Notes under the pieces: generated by a model
What the model saw: only the letters and a program-made list of their open reading frames with translations
Database searches by the model: none
What the model was told of the DNA's origin: nothing
Translations under genes and position numbers: made by a program
Source: Erwinia sp. 198
Lineage (GTDB): Bacteria > Pseudomonadota > Gammaproteobacteria > Enterobacterales > Enterobacteriaceae
NCBI RefSeq assembly: GCF_003937915.1
Contig: NZ_RHUM01000016.1
Location: forward strand, 25,757-89,756
Reading direction: 5' to 3'
DNA length: 64,000 nt
In this document: piece after piece, positions 1 to 10,230 of the stretch
Position numbering within the stretch: position 1 is the first letter of the stretch
How the letters are laid out: each line of letters starts with the position of its first letter

Positions 1-308
1 TCATAAATCAGGGTGATATAGAGCGGCGTCATCACCGTAAACAGCAGCAGCTCGGAAACGCTGAGGTAGAGATAAGCCTCAAAGCTAAACAGATACATAA
101 TGCCCAGCTGCAGCGCGCCTACGCCCATATAGAGCAGCAGCGTTGACGGCCGATAGCCGCGCCAGCGCAGAAACGGCAGGAAAACCACGGCGGCCAGCAG
201 CAGGCGGATCAGCACGGAAAAGACGCTGTCGACCTGACCTGCCAGATATTCGCCGATCAGGCTGAACGAAAAGGCCCACAGGATAGTGGTGATTATCAGT
301 AAAATCAC
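1..308 (-). CDS. bioP: Biotin transporter BioP (YigM), 5' part only
   Basis: The window holds the first 102 codons, and the gene runs off the left edge. The frame begins at a GTG at 308 and gives M-ILLIITTILWAFSFSLIGEY, which lines up with the start of E. coli YigM/BioP, an inner-membrane DMT/EamA-type transporter used for biotin uptake. At least three hydrophobic segments are visible, and the stretch reading SELLLFTV is shared with the family. The next in-frame upstream start (GTG, VPTFHQRVF) would add residues that the family lacks. It is divergent from glpT, whereas in E. coli its neighbour is yigL. Identity is confident; the exact start is less so. Confidence 0.85.
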   Translation of the reverse strand, partial: MILLIITTILWAFSFSLIGEYLAGQVDSVFSVLIRLLLAAVVFLPFLRWRGYRPSTLLLYMGVGALQLGIMYLFSFEAYLYLSVSELLLFTVMTPLYITLIY

Positions 309-641
309 GATAAAAACTCGCTGGTGAAAAGTAGGCACAGTGTAGCGAAATCATCCTGACCAGGGGGAAATATCTGATTGACATCTGATTGTAAAATGTA
401 CGCACTAGTTTTTACCCGGCCATTTTAGTGAGCCTGCTCACACTCCTTTCCGACATGGCTAAAAGCATTCAGAGAAGCGTGCTGCATAATTCGTTTGATT
501 GTCATAAAAATGTAACCTTTGGGTTCTTCTTCACAGCGAAACCCTGCGTTTTCTTTTAGGCTCTTTCCGCTACGGATCGTGTTTATTATCTGTTGCTGCA
601 CTACGTAAAAAAACGAATATAAATTGCCATCGGAGGCTGTT
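309..641. promoter_or_regulatory. bioP/glpT divergent intergenic region with CRP-like site
   Basis: No gene is seen in these 333 bases. A CRP-like palindrome AGTGA-N6-TCACA lies at 427-442, about 200 bases upstream of the glpT start. glpTQ of E. coli is activated by cAMP-CRP, so this is a sensible activator site. A good ribosome binding site (CGGAGG, 631-636) precedes the glpT ATG at 642. GlpR operators are expected from the family, but I could not pick one out with confidence. Confidence 0.55.
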
Positions 642-1985
642 ATGTTATCTGTTTTTAAACCTGCGTCGCATCGAACGCGCGTAGATACCAGCGAAATCGA
701 TCCGCTTTATCGTAAATTACGCTGGCAGATATTTTTTGGTATTTTCTTCGGCTATGCGGCCTATTATCTGGTGCGAAAAAACTTTGCGCTGGCGATGCCT
801 TCGCTGATTGAACAGGGTTTTTCTAGGGGGGATTTAGGCTTTGCCCTTTCAGGTATTTCCATCGCCTACGGTTTTTCTAAATTTATTATGGGATCCGTTT
901 CCGATCGCTCGAATCCACGATACTTTTTGCCCGCTGGCTTAATTCTGGCGGCGGCAGTCATGCTGTTTATGGGATTCGTTCCGTGGGCCACTTCCAGTAT
1001 TACCGTGATGTTCGTGCTGCTGTTTTTATGCGGCTGGTTCCAGGGCATGGGATGGCCGCCCTGTGGACGCACTATGGTGCACTGGTGGTCGCACAAGGAG
1101 CGCGGCGGTATCGTTTCCGTCTGGAACTGTGCGCACAACGTCGGCGGCGGTCTGCCTCCGCTGCTGTTTCTACTGGGCATGTACTGGTTTAACGACTGGA
1201 AAGCATCGCTTTATATGCCCGCTTTCGCCGCCATTCTGGTGGCCGTCATCGCCTTTACGTTAATGCGCGATACGCCGCAATCCTGCGGTCTGCCGCCGAT
1301 TGAAGAGTATAAAAACGACTATCCGCCCGACTACGATAAAAGCCAGGAAGAGGAGCTGACCGCCAGGCAAATTTTTATGCAATACGTACTGCCCAACCGG
1401 CTGCTCTGGTATATCGCGCTGGCCAACGTATTTGTCTATCTGCTGCGCTACGGCATTCTCGACTGGTCGCCGACCTATTTAAAAGAGGTGAAGCATTTTA
1501 CGCTGGATAAATCCTCCTGGGCCTACTTCCTTTATGAGTACGCAGGCATCCCCGGCACGCTGCTGTGCGGCTGGATGTCCGATAAGGTCTTCAAGGGCAA
1601 TCGTGGCGCGACCGGCGTCTTTTTTATGCTACTGGTGACAATTGCTACCGTAGTTTACTGGCTGAATCCCCCCGGCAATCCGGGCGTGGATATTACCTGC
1701 ATGATCGTTATCGGCTTTCTGATTTATGGGCCAGTGATGCTGATCGGGCTGCACGCGCTGGAGCTGGCGCCGAAGAAAGCCGCGGGTACGGCGGCAGGCT
1801 TTACCGGGCTGTTCGGCTATCTTGGCGGCTCGGTGGCCGCCAGCGCTATCGTCGGCTATACCGTTGATTACTTTGGCTGGGACGGCGGTTTTATCGTGAT
1901 GATCGGCGGCGGCGTGCTGGCCGTTATCCTGCTGGCTATCACCATGCTGAACGAACACAAGCACAAAAAAGGGGCAACGCAATGA
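642..1985 (+). CDS. glpT: Glycerol-3-phosphate:phosphate antiporter GlpT
   Basis: This 447-residue major facilitator protein of the organophosphate:phosphate antiporter family is near-identical in layout to E. coli GlpT (452 aa). It imports sn-glycerol-3-phosphate across the inner membrane in exchange for phosphate. Visible signatures are [13 protein letters not shown], with the substrate-binding Arg45, and the second arginine in [13 protein letters not shown]; both are key residues in the E. coli structure. Twelve hydrophobic helices are apparent. The ATG at 642 is chosen over one at 624 because it matches the family N-terminus (MLSVFKP) and has a strong Shine-Dalgarno. Its stop overlaps the glpQ start (ATGA), so the two genes form a translationally coupled operon. 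Confidence 0.97.
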   Translation: MLSVFKPASHRTRVDTSEIDPLYRKLRWQIFFGIFFGYAAYYLVRKNFALAMPSLIEQGFSRGDLGFALSGISIAYGFSKFIMGSVSDRSNPRYFLPAGLILAAAVMLFMGFVPWATSSITVMFVLLFLCGWFQGMGWPPCGRTMVHWWSHKERGGIVSVWNCAHNVGGGLPPLLFLLGMYWFNDWKASLYMPAFAAILVAVIAFTLMRDTPQSCGLPPIEEYKNDYPPDYDKSQEEELTARQIFMQYVLPNRLLWYIALANVFVYLLRYGILDWSPTYLKEVKHFTLDKSSWAYFLYEYAGIPGTLLCGWMSDKVFKGNRGATGVFFMLLVTIATVVYWLNPPGNPGVDITCMIVIGFLIYGPVMLIGLHALELAPKKAAGTAAGFTGLFGYLGGSVAASAIVGYTVDYFGWDGGFIVMIGGGVLAVILLAITMLNEHKHKKGATQ

Positions 1986-3028
1986 AAAAGCTGATAGCTA
2001 TGCTGCTGCTGGGCGCTTCGTTCGGCGCAATAGCCGTAGAAGCGCACAAGATCGTCATTGCCCACCGTGGCGCGAGCGGCTACCTGCCGGAACACACGCT
2101 GCCGGCCAAAGCGATGGCTTACGCGCAGGGATCCGACTTTCTTGAGCAGGATCTGGTGATGACGCGAGACGATCGGCTGGTGGTGCTGCACGATCGCTAT
2201 CTGGATCGCGTAACGGACGTGGCGAAACGCTATCCAGACCGCGCCAGAAAAGATGGGCGCTATTACGCCATCGACTTTACGCTGGACGAAATCAAGGGGC
2301 TGAAATTTACGGAAGGCTTTACGCTAAAAGACGGCAAAAAAGTCCAGACTTATCCGCAGCGTTTCCCGATGGGCAAGTCGGACTTCCATGTGCATACCTT
2401 TGCCGAAGAGATTGAATTTATTCAGGGGCTGAACCACTCGACGGGAAAAAATATCGGCATCTACACCGAAATCAAAGCGCCGTGGTTTCACCGCCAGGAA
2501 GGCAAAGATATTTCCGCAAAGGTGCTGGATGTGCTGAAGCGGTACGGCTACAGCTCGAAAAGCGACAACGTCTATCTGCAATGCTTTGACTATAACGAAC
2601 TTAAACGCATTAAAACGGAGCTGGAGCCGCAAAGAGGCATGGACGTCAAACTGGTGCAGCTGATCACCGAAACGGACTCAAAAGAGACGCAGGAGCAGCA
2701 AAACGGCAAATGGGTGAACTACAGCTATGACTGGATGCTGCAACCCGGCGCGATGAAAACGCTGGCCCGTTACGTCGACGGCATCGGCCCTGATTATCAT
2801 ATGCTGATTGCCAACGGCTCGACCAGGGGCGCGGTTCACTTTACGCAGATGGTGCAGGAGGCGCATCAGAATGGCCTGGCCGTGCATCCCTATACCGTGC
2901 GGGCCGACCAGCTGCCCGACTGGGTAGATAATGTGGACGAGTTGTACGACGCGCTCTATAACCAGGCTGACGTGGACGGCCTGTTTACCGATTTTCCGGA
3001 TAAGGCCGTGCACTTCCTGAAGCGGTAA
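1982..3028 (+). CDS. glpQ: Periplasmic glycerophosphodiester phosphodiesterase GlpQ
   Basis: GlpQ hydrolyses deacylated phospholipid diesters to glycerol-3-phosphate plus alcohol in the periplasm, and GlpT then imports the product. The 348-residue product has a Lys-Lys N-terminus and hydrophobic signal peptide (about residues 1-21). The GDPD catalytic signature [12 protein letters not shown] (His28, Arg29) follows, then FLEQDLVMT and [12 protein letters not shown]. The C-terminal [11 protein letters not shown] is typical of the family. Length is close to E. coli GlpQ (358 aa). It is coupled to glpT by an ATGA overlap and ends at a strong hairpin shared with the convergent yigL. Confidence 0.97.
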   Translation: MKKLIAMLLLGASFGAIAVEAHKIVIAHRGASGYLPEHTLPAKAMAYAQGSDFLEQDLVMTRDDRLVVLHDRYLDRVTDVAKRYPDRARKDGRYYAIDFTLDEIKGLKFTEGFTLKDGKKVQTYPQRFPMGKSDFHVHTFAEEIEFIQGLNHSTGKNIGIYTEIKAPWFHRQEGKDISAKVLDVLKRYGYSSKSDNVYLQCFDYNELKRIKTELEPQRGMDVKLVQLITETDSKETQEQQNGKWVNYSYDWMLQPGAMKTLARYVDGIGPDYHMLIANGSTRGAVHFTQMVQEAHQNGLAVHPYTVRADQLPDWVDNVDELYDALYNQADVDGLFTDFPDKAVHFLKR

Positions 3029-3033
3029 GCGTT

Positions 3034-3061
3034 GCCGCCTCTGTGACAGAGGCGGCTTTTA
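3034..3061. terminator. Bidirectional terminator between glpQ and yigL
   Basis: A 10-bp perfect stem (GCCGCCTCTG / CAGAGGCGGC, 3034-3043 and 3047-3056) with a TGA loop is followed by TTTTA. It lies between the convergent glpQ and yigL stop codons and is oriented best for glpQ. Confidence 0.8.
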
Positions 3062-3067
3062 CAGGCT

Positions 3068-3868
3068 TCAGACGTTATAAAGCTTGCGCAGATAGTTCGG
3101 CACCGCGTTATCCGCATTGCTGCCAATCACTTCCAGTTCGGGCAGCAGATCCTTCAGCCGCTGATGCGAATTACTCATGATGCAGCCTTTGCCCGCCATG
3201 TTCAGCATCTCTTTGTCGTTCATGCCGTCGCCAAATGAGATGCAGTCCGCCAGCGTAAAGCCCAGCAGTCGGGATACCGCGTCCAGCGCGTGGCCTTTGG
3301 AAACGCCGCCCGCCATCACTTCCAGACAGGTCGGCAGCGAGAAGCTGACGTTGACCCGATCGCCCCAGCGCGCCATCAGTGCCTCTTCCAGCGGGATCAG
3401 CAGTTCCGGCCTGGCGCAGGTAAAGAACACCTTGCTGATGCCGTCGGTTGGCAGCGAATCCGGCTGATAGGTTTGATAGTTAAAATTGGACTCGCGGAAA
3501 AAATCCATCTCTTCCGGGCGATGGCGGTTAAGGAACCACTCTTCATCGCGGTAGACGTTGGTATAGATATCCTGGTGGCTGTGGTGTAAAGCAAAAAGCT
3601 CACGGGCGATGTCTTCTTCCAGGTTATGACTGAAGATCAGCTCGCCTGCGGTATTGTGCACGCGCGCGCCGTTCGAGGTGATCATATAGGCATCAATACC
3701 CAGGCTGTCACGCATCTGCCCGACATCAATGTGATGGCGACCGGTGGCGAACACAAAATGGACGCCCTTTTGCGTCAGCAGCTGGAGCGTTTCACGGGCG
3801 AAAGCGGATAAACGGTGATCCGGCGACAGCAGCGTGCCGTCGAGATCGGAAGCAACAATCGGGTACAT
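3068..3868 (-). CDS. yigL: HAD-family sugar/pyridoxal phosphatase YigL
   Basis: This 266-residue Cof-type HAD phosphatase matches E. coli YigL over its full length. The nucleophile motif ASDLDGTLL (Asp8, Asp10) is at the N-terminus. FATGRHH and SNGARV follow, and GDGMNDKEMLNMAG carries the C-terminal Mg2+ aspartates. E. coli YigL dephosphorylates sugar phosphates (relieving phosphosugar stress, stabilised there by SgrS) and pyridoxal phosphate. An AGAGG ribosome site precedes the ATG. Its usual neighbour pldB lies just upstream on the same strand. Whether SgrS regulation applies here cannot be seen from the sequence. Confidence 0.95.
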   Translation of the reverse strand: MYPIVASDLDGTLLSPDHRLSAFARETLQLLTQKGVHFVFATGRHHIDVGQMRDSLGIDAYMITSNGARVHNTAGELIFSHNLEEDIARELFALHHSHQDIYTNVYRDEEWFLNRHRPEEMDFFRESNFNYQTYQPDSLPTDGISKVFFTCARPELLIPLEEALMARWGDRVNVSFSLPTCLEVMAGGVSKGHALDAVSRLLGFTLADCISFGDGMNDKEMLNMAGKGCIMSNSHQRLKDLLPELEVIGSNADNAVPNYLRKLYNV

Positions 3869-3917
3869 AAAACCTCTGTTAATGGTGAGCTAGGGTTGCT
3901 ATATCTGAGCAGTAAAA

Positions 3918-4898
3918 TCAGGGATGCCGCGCAAAAAACGCCGTAATGGCCTCCAGCGCTTCGGCGCGCATGCTGTCTTTTTCAAACAAGATCTCATGAC
4001 GCGCGCCTGCGATAGTCAGCGGGCCCTCGCAGGGGTTTTCCGCCGCTTTCATGGCCTGACAAAAGAGATCCTGAGCGCGGTTATCCACCACCTTATCCGC
4101 GCTGGCCTGTAACAGCAGCAGCGGCGTTTTGATCTCTTTTGCCTGAGCCAGAATGTTTTTGCCGGCCAGAATGCCTTCTCTGACCCAGTGATAAGTCGGC
4201 CCGCCGACGCGCAGCGCCGGATCGTCGGCGTAAAAGCGCAGGTTGCGCCGGTAGCGCTCGCGGCTGTGGGTCAGCTGGTTCATGCCGAACGGCCTCGGCT
4301 GCCACTGGCCGGTGCCGATGGCGTAACCGTCGCGCACCACGGGACGTTTTTCCGCCCAGTTCAGAATACAGTGCGTCATCCACAGCGGCATCGGCAGAAA
4401 GATCCCAAACATCGGCGCGACCAGCGCCACGGCGTTAAAGGCCTGCGGCTGCCTGGCCAGCATCAGCGTCAGGATCGCGCCGCCCATTGAGTGCGCCAGC
4501 GCATAGCGATGCTGATAGTGACGGCTGAGGATCGCTTTCAGATAGAGCGTCTCCAGATCTTCAACATAGTGGTCGAACAGCTCCACATGGCCGCGATGGC
4601 TATCCTGTAGCAGCCTGCCGGAACGGCCCTGCCCGCGATGATCGACAATAATCACATCATAGCCGCAGTGAAACAGGTCGTAGGCCAGCTCCGGGTATTT
4701 TACGTAGCTTTCGATACGGCCGGGGCAAATCAGGATAACGCGGCTATGTTGCGATGACGTGAAACGAACGTAGCGAATGGGCACGTCTTCTACGCCGATA
4801 AACTCGTCTTCCTCCCGCCGCCGCCAGAAATCCAGCAGCGGGCCGGTGGCGAAAGCGGCAAAAGCTTTTTCACGATTTCGCCAGCCATGCTTTTTCAT
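3918..4898 (-). CDS. pldB: Lysophospholipase L2 PldB
   Basis: PldB is an inner-membrane-associated alpha/beta hydrolase that cleaves lysophospholipids. The 326-residue product starts MKKHGWRNREKAF, which fits E. coli PldB (340 aa). The ATG at 4898 is preceded by CGGAG; the frame stays open 37 codons further upstream, but that extension is unlike the family. The nucleophile elbow is AHSMGGA (Ser137), with CPGRIESYVKYPELAYD and DHRGQGRSGR as family blocks and GARHEILFEKD carrying the catalytic His. It is divergent from rhtB and probably cotranscribed with yigL. Confidence 0.95.
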   Translation of the reverse strand: MKKHGWRNREKAFAAFATGPLLDFWRRREEDEFIGVEDVPIRYVRFTSSQHSRVILICPGRIESYVKYPELAYDLFHCGYDVIIVDHRGQGRSGRLLQDSHRGHVELFDHYVEDLETLYLKAILSRHYQHRYALAHSMGGAILTLMLARQPQAFNAVALVAPMFGIFLPMPLWMTHCILNWAEKRPVVRDGYAIGTGQWQPRPFGMNQLTHSRERYRRNLRFYADDPALRVGGPTYHWVREGILAGKNILAQAKEIKTPLLLLQASADKVVDNRAQDLFCQAMKAAENPCEGPLTIAGARHEILFEKDSMRAEALEAITAFFARHP

Positions 4899-5001
4899 TG
4901 ACCCGATCTCCGCTTTTTTCACATTCCGCCCGACCCCGTAGCCTGCGCAGCCGCAATGGCGTATTGTGTCATACTTCTGTGCTATCAGGGAGTCTGACCC
5001 A

Positions 5002-5625
5002 ATGACCATGCAGTGGTGGCTGGCCTATCTGTTAACGACCAGCATCTTAAGCCTTTCGCCGGGTTCCGGCGCAATCAATACCATGAGTACCGGTATCAGC
5101 CACGGCTATCGCGGCGCGGCGGCCTCTATTTCCGGCCTGCAGGTTGGGCTGGCGGTGCATATTCTGCTGGTCGGCATCGGCCTGGGCGCGCTGTTTTCGC
5201 AATCCGTGCTGGCTTTTGAGGTGCTGAAATGGGCGGGCGCGGCTTACCTGATCTGGCTGGGCATCCAGCAGTGGCGCTCGGCAGGCGCGATAGATCTTCA
5301 GGCGGTCGCCAAAGCGATGCCGCGCCGCAGGCTGTTTAAGCGTGCGGTGCTGGTGAACCTGACCAACCCAAAAAGCATTGTTTTCCTGGCGGCGCTCTTT
5401 CCGCAGTTTATCATCCCGCACCAGCCGCAGGCGATGCAGTATCTGGTACTGGGCGTGACGACGGTGGTAGTCGATATTATCGTGATGATCGGCTACGCCA
5501 CGCTGGCACAGCGGATTGCAGCCTGGATTAAAGGGCCAAAACAGATGAAGCTGTTAAATCGCCTGTTTGGCGGCATGTTTATGGCGGTCGGCGCGCTGCT
5601 GGCTTCCGCCCGGCGTATTGCCTGA
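5002..5625 (+). CDS. rhtB: Homoserine/homoserine lactone efflux protein RhtB
   Basis: This 207-residue LysE-type exporter has five to six transmembrane segments and begins [14 protein letters not shown], as E. coli RhtB does. The N-terminal [20 protein letters not shown] is the family signature. The ATG at 5002 is set by a CAGGGAG ribosome site and family length; an upstream ATG at 4966 would add 12 foreign residues. In E. coli the paralogue rhtC lies between rhtB and recQ; here rhtB is followed directly by recQ, so rhtC is missing from this locus. Confidence 0.95.
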   Translation: MTMQWWLAYLLTTSILSLSPGSGAINTMSTGISHGYRGAAASISGLQVGLAVHILLVGIGLGALFSQSVLAFEVLKWAGAAYLIWLGIQQWRSAGAIDLQAVAKAMPRRRLFKRAVLVNLTNPKSIVFLAALFPQFIIPHQPQAMQYLVLGVTTVVVDIIVMIGYATLAQRIAAWIKGPKQMKLLNRLFGGMFMAVGALLASARRIA

Positions 5626-5642
5626 TGCATCAGAGGCTGGCA

Positions 5643-5680
5643 TGGAGGACGCGCTGACCATACCTTGCCCGTGTCCTCCA
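5643..5680. terminator. Inverted repeat between rhtB and recQ stops
   Basis: GGAGGAC (5644-5650) pairs with GTCCTCC (5673-5679) across a 22-base loop, between the convergent rhtB and recQ genes. No T-run follows, so it may only be a weak terminator or mRNA end-stabilising hairpin. Confidence 0.35.
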
Positions 5681-5703
5681 CGTTCTCCGGCCACCCGCCT
5701 GGT

Positions 5704-7530
5704 CTACTCTTCGCCGTCGACGTGCTCGCGGATCATCACCATAAACGGCTTGCCGAAGCGCTCCAGCTTGCGCTGGCCAACGCCGTTGACGCTCAGCATT
5801 TCTGAGGCGGTCAGCGGCATCTGCTCGGCCATTTCTATCAGCGTGGCGTCATTAAATACCACATATGGCGGAATATTCTCTTCATCGGCAATGGCTTTAC
5901 GCAGCTTACGCAGCTTGGCAAACAGCTTGCGATCGTAGTTGCCGCCAAACGATTTCTGATTGCTGTTGCGCGGCTTGACGCTGACCATGCGCGGCACCGC
6001 CAGCAGCAGCGGGGCTTCGCCACGCAGCAGGGGACGCGCCGCTTCCGTTAACTGAAGCGCGGAATGCATCGCAATATTTTGCGTTGCAAAGCCCAGATGA
6101 ATGAGCTGACGGATCACGCTTATCCAGTGTTCGTGGCTCCGATCGCGGCCAATGCCATAAACCGGCAGCTTGTCGTGCTGCATATCGCGAATACGCTGAT
6201 TGTTGGCGCCGCGCAGCACTTCCACCACGTAACCCATGCCAAACCTTTGGCCGACACGATAAATGCAGGAAAGCGCCTTTTGCGCTTCTACCGTGCCGTC
6301 GTAACGACGCGGCGGATCGAGACAGATATCGCAGTTGTCGCAGGGCTGCTGACGCCCTTCACCAAAATAGTTCAGCAGCACCAGACGGCGGCAGGTCTGC
6401 GCTTCCGCAAAAGCGCCCATCGCGTTCAGCTTGTGGCGTTCAATATCCTGCAACGGCCCCGGCGCTTTCTCTTCCAGACAGCGGCGCAGCCAGGCCATAT
6501 CGGCCGGATCGTAAAGCATCAGCGCTTCCGCCGGCAGGCCATCACGACCGGCACGGCCCGTTTCCTGATAATAGGATTCGATGTTGCGCGGGATATCAAA
6601 GTGCACCACAAAGCGCACGTTGGGCTTGTTGATGCCCATGCCGAAGGCGACCGTGGCGACGACGATCTGAAGATCGTCACGCTGGAAGGCTTCCTGCACG
6701 CGGGCGCGATGCACGTTATCCATCCCGGCATGATAGGCACCGACGCTCAAGCCACGGCTTTGCAAACGCGCGGCGGTGTCTTCCACCTTCGCCCGGCTGT
6801 TGCAGTAGATGATGCCGCATTTGCCGCGCTGATCCTGCACGTAGCGGATCAGCTGATCCGTTGGCTTGAATTTTTCCACCAGCGTATAGCGGATATTAGG
6901 CCGGTCGAAGCTGCTGACCTGGATCAGCGGATCGTCAAGCTGTAGCAGGCGCGCGATATCGTTACGGGTGGTTTCGTCGGCGGTGGCGGTCAGCGCCATC
7001 ACCGGCACGTCCGGCAGCCGCTGACGCAGCTGGCCCAGCGCGCCGTATTCCGGACGGAAATCGTGGCCCCATTGCGAAATACAGTGGGCCTCGTCTACGG
7101 CCAGCATTGCCGGGTTCCAGTGCGCCAGATTATCCAGGAAGTTATCCATCATCAGGCGTTCAGGCGCGATATAAAGCAGCTTGATCCGGCCCGTGCGGCA
7201 GCCGGCGAAGACCTCCTGCTGCTCTTCCCGCGTCTGCGTTGAGTTCAGACAGGCGGCGGCCACGCCGTTAGCCAGCAGCTGGTCGACCTGATCCTTCATC
7301 AACGAGATCAGCGGCGACACCACCAGCGTCAGCCCCTCGCGCACCAGCGCCGGGATCTGATAGCAAAGCGATTTGCCGCCGCCGGTCGGCATGACCACCA
7401 GGCAGTCGCGCCCTTTCAGCGACGCCTGAATAATAGTTTGCTGCCCCGGACGAAATTGCTGATAGCCGAAGGTTTCCTGCAAAACCTGTTGCGTCAGCAT
7501 TTCCTGATTGATCACTGCAGCCGTAGACAC
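5704..7530 (-). CDS. recQ: ATP-dependent DNA helicase RecQ
   Basis: This 608-residue superfamily 2 3'-5' helicase matches the length of E. coli RecQ. The N-terminal motif [13 protein letters not shown] is followed by Walker A MPTGGGKS and [18 protein letters not shown] (Walker B plus the aromatic-rich loop). [11 protein letters not shown] is motif VI. A zinc-binding cluster of four cysteines (TCRR ... CDNCDIC) and a C-terminal HRDC domain ([13 protein letters not shown]) complete it. The start is taken at GTG 7530 ([11 protein letters not shown]), preceded by TTGGAG; the frame is open 17 codons further upstream, but that part is not family-like. It lies 50 bases downstream of pldA on the same strand. 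Confidence 0.96.
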   Translation of the reverse strand: MSTAAVINQEMLTQQVLQETFGYQQFRPGQQTIIQASLKGRDCLVVMPTGGGKSLCYQIPALVREGLTLVVSPLISLMKDQVDQLLANGVAAACLNSTQTREEQQEVFAGCRTGRIKLLYIAPERLMMDNFLDNLAHWNPAMLAVDEAHCISQWGHDFRPEYGALGQLRQRLPDVPVMALTATADETTRNDIARLLQLDDPLIQVSSFDRPNIRYTLVEKFKPTDQLIRYVQDQRGKCGIIYCNSRAKVEDTAARLQSRGLSVGAYHAGMDNVHRARVQEAFQRDDLQIVVATVAFGMGINKPNVRFVVHFDIPRNIESYYQETGRAGRDGLPAEALMLYDPADMAWLRRCLEEKAPGPLQDIERHKLNAMGAFAEAQTCRRLVLLNYFGEGRQQPCDNCDICLDPPRRYDGTVEAQKALSCIYRVGQRFGMGYVVEVLRGANNQRIRDMQHDKLPVYGIGRDRSHEHWISVIRQLIHLGFATQNIAMHSALQLTEAARPLLRGEAPLLLAVPRMVSVKPRNSNQKSFGGNYDRKLFAKLRKLRKAIADEENIPPYVVFNDATLIEMAEQMPLTASEMLSVNGVGQRKLERFGKPFMVMIREHVDGEE

Positions 7531-7580
7531 GTGTACTCCAACTTGATGGCGGGCAGCACGTGATGGCCGCCCGGAAAGCA

Positions 7581-8459
7581 TTAAAACAGGTCGTTCAGAA
7601 TGACGCCGACGCCGACCCTGGTCTGACGATGGTTATAGTCAATCAATGATTCACCATAGCCGCTAAAGACTTGCGTATAGAAACGGACATGTTCGGTAAT
7701 CGGGTAGCTCCAGCCTGCCTGCGCGCCACCGAAACCGCTGTTCCAGTTGTAGTTGCCCTGAAGGCTGAAGACGCTTTCGCCCAGCTGATAGCCGACCGTC
7801 AGGCGATAATACCCCATGTACTTAGTGATATCAGGGTTATCGTCATTATTTTCGCCTTCTGGAAGACGGTACCAGGGTTTGGCTTCGACCATCCAGTTAC
7901 CGTTCTGCGCCATCAGGCGGGCGTAAACGCGGTTCCAGCTGCGGGAGGTCGGCTCCGAGCGGCCGTTGGACTGATGGTTCAGGCCCAGCTCCACGTCGCG
8001 TAGCGTCCAGCCGGCGAAGCTGTAGTCGGTGGCCCAGCCGAGGAAAATCTGCGGCTGATAGTCGGTTTCGCGAAACGGCGACGAGGCGCCACGGTTAGAG
8101 AGCTGCCACCAGGAAGACTGAGTATAGGAGGCAGCAAGCACCGAGTTGTCACCTAAAATGCCTCGCCAGAGAGGAAAGGCCAGGCTCAGCTGGAATTTTA
8201 CCTCATCGTGCTTCGCCTTATTCGACCAGTTATAGGAATCAATCGCCTCTTTATTGATGTTGCTGGTATCGGTGTACAGCAGATAGTTGCTTTCATAAGG
8301 AAAAAGCACAAAAGGGTTGTCATGCTTTTCCAGAAGATTAGCAATAATACTGCCACGCACCGCGGGCTGGTCATGCACCTCTGTGACCTGAGCCTCTTGC
8401 GCCAGGGCCAGACAGGGGAAAAGGAGCGCTGCAGCCAGCGGGCCTTTCAGCATCGACAT
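7581..8459 (-). CDS. pldA: Outer membrane phospholipase A PldA
   Basis: PldA (OMPLA) is a 12-stranded beta-barrel that hydrolyses mislocalised phospholipids in the outer leaflet and helps keep outer-membrane lipid asymmetry. The 292-residue product carries a signal peptide (to about residue 20, ending ALAQEA). The catalytic triad is visible in [17 protein letters not shown], where the first His and Ser plus the later Asn match His142/Ser144/Asn156 of E. coli. It ends in a C-terminal aromatic, NDLF, as expected for BAM-assembled barrels. A GGAG box eight bases before the ATG supports the start. It is divergent from yigI. Confidence 0.96.
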   Translation of the reverse strand: MSMLKGPLAAALLFPCLALAQEAQVTEVHDQPAVRGSIIANLLEKHDNPFVLFPYESNYLLYTDTSNINKEAIDSYNWSNKAKHDEVKFQLSLAFPLWRGILGDNSVLAASYTQSSWWQLSNRGASSPFRETDYQPQIFLGWATDYSFAGWTLRDVELGLNHQSNGRSEPTSRSWNRVYARLMAQNGNWMVEAKPWYRLPEGENNDDNPDITKYMGYYRLTVGYQLGESVFSLQGNYNWNSGFGGAQAGWSYPITEHVRFYTQVFSGYGESLIDYNHRQTRVGVGVILNDLF

Positions 8460-8620
8460 AAGATTCTCCAGAACTGATAAAGGTGATGAATAAAAAGCAC
8501 GCCATTCTACACAGAATTACTGGTCGACATTAGTGCTGTTTTTGTAAAGTAAACGACCCGTTAGCAGCGGATAAAAATAGTCAGTCTGATAAGCGACTTA
8601 CGTTGTAAAGGAATTTTGCT

Positions 8621-9094
8621 ATGACCTCATCTGCGCCGCTCGATCGGCAGGCCGCTCGTCGCCTGATTGGCGACATCTTTGTTTATGATATGCCGTTTAA
8701 CCGTACGCTTGGCCTCACGCTGGATCGGCTGGAGCCGGATTATGCGGAGCTGAGCTTCGCTAACCAGCCGCAGCTGGTGGGCAACATCGCACAAAAAATT
8801 CTGCACGGCGGTGTAATTGCGGCCGTACTGGACGTGGCGGCCGGTCTGGTCTGCGTCAGCAGCTCGCTCACCCGGCAGGAGACCATTACGGAAGAAGAGC
8901 TGCGGCAGCGCCTGTCGCGCATGGGTACTATCGATCTGCGGGTGGACTACCTGCGGCCCGGTCGCGGCGAACGCTTTATCGCGACCAGCAGCCTGCTGCG
9001 CGGCGGCAATAAGGTCGCGGTGGCACGCGTTGAGCTGCATAATGACGCTGGTCTTTATATTGCCAGCACGACGGCAACCTATCTTGTAGGTTGA
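8621..9094 (+). CDS. yigI: YigI hotdog-fold acyl-CoA thioesterase
   Basis: This 157-residue PaaI-like hotdog protein is collinear with E. coli YigI (155 aa), which was characterised as a medium/long-chain acyl-CoA thioesterase. The hotdog signature is [16 protein letters not shown], followed by [17 protein letters not shown] and [17 protein letters not shown] lies upstream of the ATG. It sits between pldA (divergent) and rarD (same strand, 28 bases downstream), the order found in E. coli. Function is assigned by homology only. Confidence 0.93.
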   Translation: MTSSAPLDRQAARRLIGDIFVYDMPFNRTLGLTLDRLEPDYAELSFANQPQLVGNIAQKILHGGVIAAVLDVAAGLVCVSSSLTRQETITEEELRQRLSRMGTIDLRVDYLRPGRGERFIATSSLLRGGNKVAVARVELHNDAGLYIASTTATYLVG

Positions 9095-9122
9095 TTCCCC
9101 GACATTAACGGAGTGATGTTAC

Positions 9123-10022
9123 ATGGATGCGCAGCAAACTCGTCAGGGCATTTTTTATGCCCTGGGCGCTTATTTTATCTGGGGCATAGCGCCTGCCTAT
9201 TTCAAACTTCTTCAGCAGGTTGCGCCAGGGGAGATCATGACCCATCGGGTGATCTGGTCATTCTTTTTTATGCTGCTGTTGCTGAGCGTCAGCCGCAGCT
9301 GGGGCAAGGTTAAAGCGATTTTCAAAACGCCGAAGAAGGTGCTGCTGCTGGCGGTCTCCGCGACGCTGGTGTGCAGCAACTGGCTCATCTTTATCTGGGC
9401 GGTCAATAATCAGCATATTCTGGAAGCCAGCCTGGGCTATTTTATCAACCCGCTGCTGAACGTGCTGGTAGGGATGCTGTTTCTGGGCGAACGCTTCCGG
9501 CGGCTGCAATGGCTGGCGGTGGCGCTGGCGGCCTGCGGCGTAATTATCCAGCTTTGGCGATTTGGGTCGGTGCCGGTCATTGCGCTGGGTCTGGCGGTGA
9601 CCTTTTCGCTGTACGGGCTGATGCGCAAAAAAATCGCCGTCGACGCGCAGACCGGCATGATGATTGAAACCAGCTGGCTGTTGCCCTTCGCCGCTCTTTA
9701 TCTTTTCGGCATTGCGGACAGCAGCACCAGCCATCTGACGCAAAATGCCTCGTCGTTAAACCTGCTGCTGATCGCCGCTGGCGTGATAACCACCGTGCCG
9801 CTGATGTTGTTTACCGCTGCCTGCACGCGCCTGCGCCTCTCTACCGTTGGGTTTTTCCAGTACCTTGGCCCAACGCTGATGTTTCTGCTGGCGGTGATCT
9901 TTTACGGCGAGAAAATGACGCCGGATAAAGTGATGACCTTCAGCTTTATCTGGGCGGCGCTGGCCTTATTTATTTTCGATGCGCTTATAACGTTAAAACG
10001 CAGGCGGCCCGCTGAGGTCTGA
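9123..10022 (+). CDS. rarD: EamA-family permease RarD
   Basis: This 299-residue integral membrane protein with about ten hydrophobic helices matches RarD of the EamA/DMT superfamily. It starts MDAQQTRQGIFYALGAYFIW; the conserved blocks SNWLIFIWAVN and QYLGPTLMFLLAV are visible. E. coli RarD is linked to chloramphenicol resistance, but its natural substrate is uncertain. GGAG precedes the ATG. It is probably cotranscribed with yigI. A hairpin follows 10 bases after the stop. Confidence 0.94.
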   Translation: MDAQQTRQGIFYALGAYFIWGIAPAYFKLLQQVAPGEIMTHRVIWSFFFMLLLLSVSRSWGKVKAIFKTPKKVLLLAVSATLVCSNWLIFIWAVNNQHILEASLGYFINPLLNVLVGMLFLGERFRRLQWLAVALAACGVIIQLWRFGSVPVIALGLAVTFSLYGLMRKKIAVDAQTGMMIETSWLLPFAALYLFGIADSSTSHLTQNASSLNLLLIAAGVITTVPLMLFTAACTRLRLSTVGFFQYLGPTLMFLLAVIFYGEKMTPDKVMTFSFIWAALALFIFDALITLKRRRPAEV

Positions 10023-10032
10023 CGGTTAATTG

Positions 10033-10063
10033 CTTTCCCCGGTTACTGCCTGGCCGGGGAAAG
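10033..10063 (+). terminator. Hairpin downstream of rarD
   Basis: A 10-bp inverted repeat, CTTTCCCCGG (10033-10042) with CCGGGGAAAG (10054-10063), has an 11-base loop just after the rarD stop. There is no U-tract (GTAACACC follows), so termination would be weak or factor-assisted. Confidence 0.5.
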
Positions 10064-10230
10064 TAACACCTAAGTAAAAACTTTATAACCTGACGTTCCT
10101 ATCGTAAATCAGTGCAAATCTTTTGGCACAGCAGGTCTGGATAATGCCAGAATAGCCGCGTGTTTAACTACTGAGGACAATATTCACTCCACCAGGATGA
10201 GAAGCAATAGCGTGGATGAGTTGTAAATCT

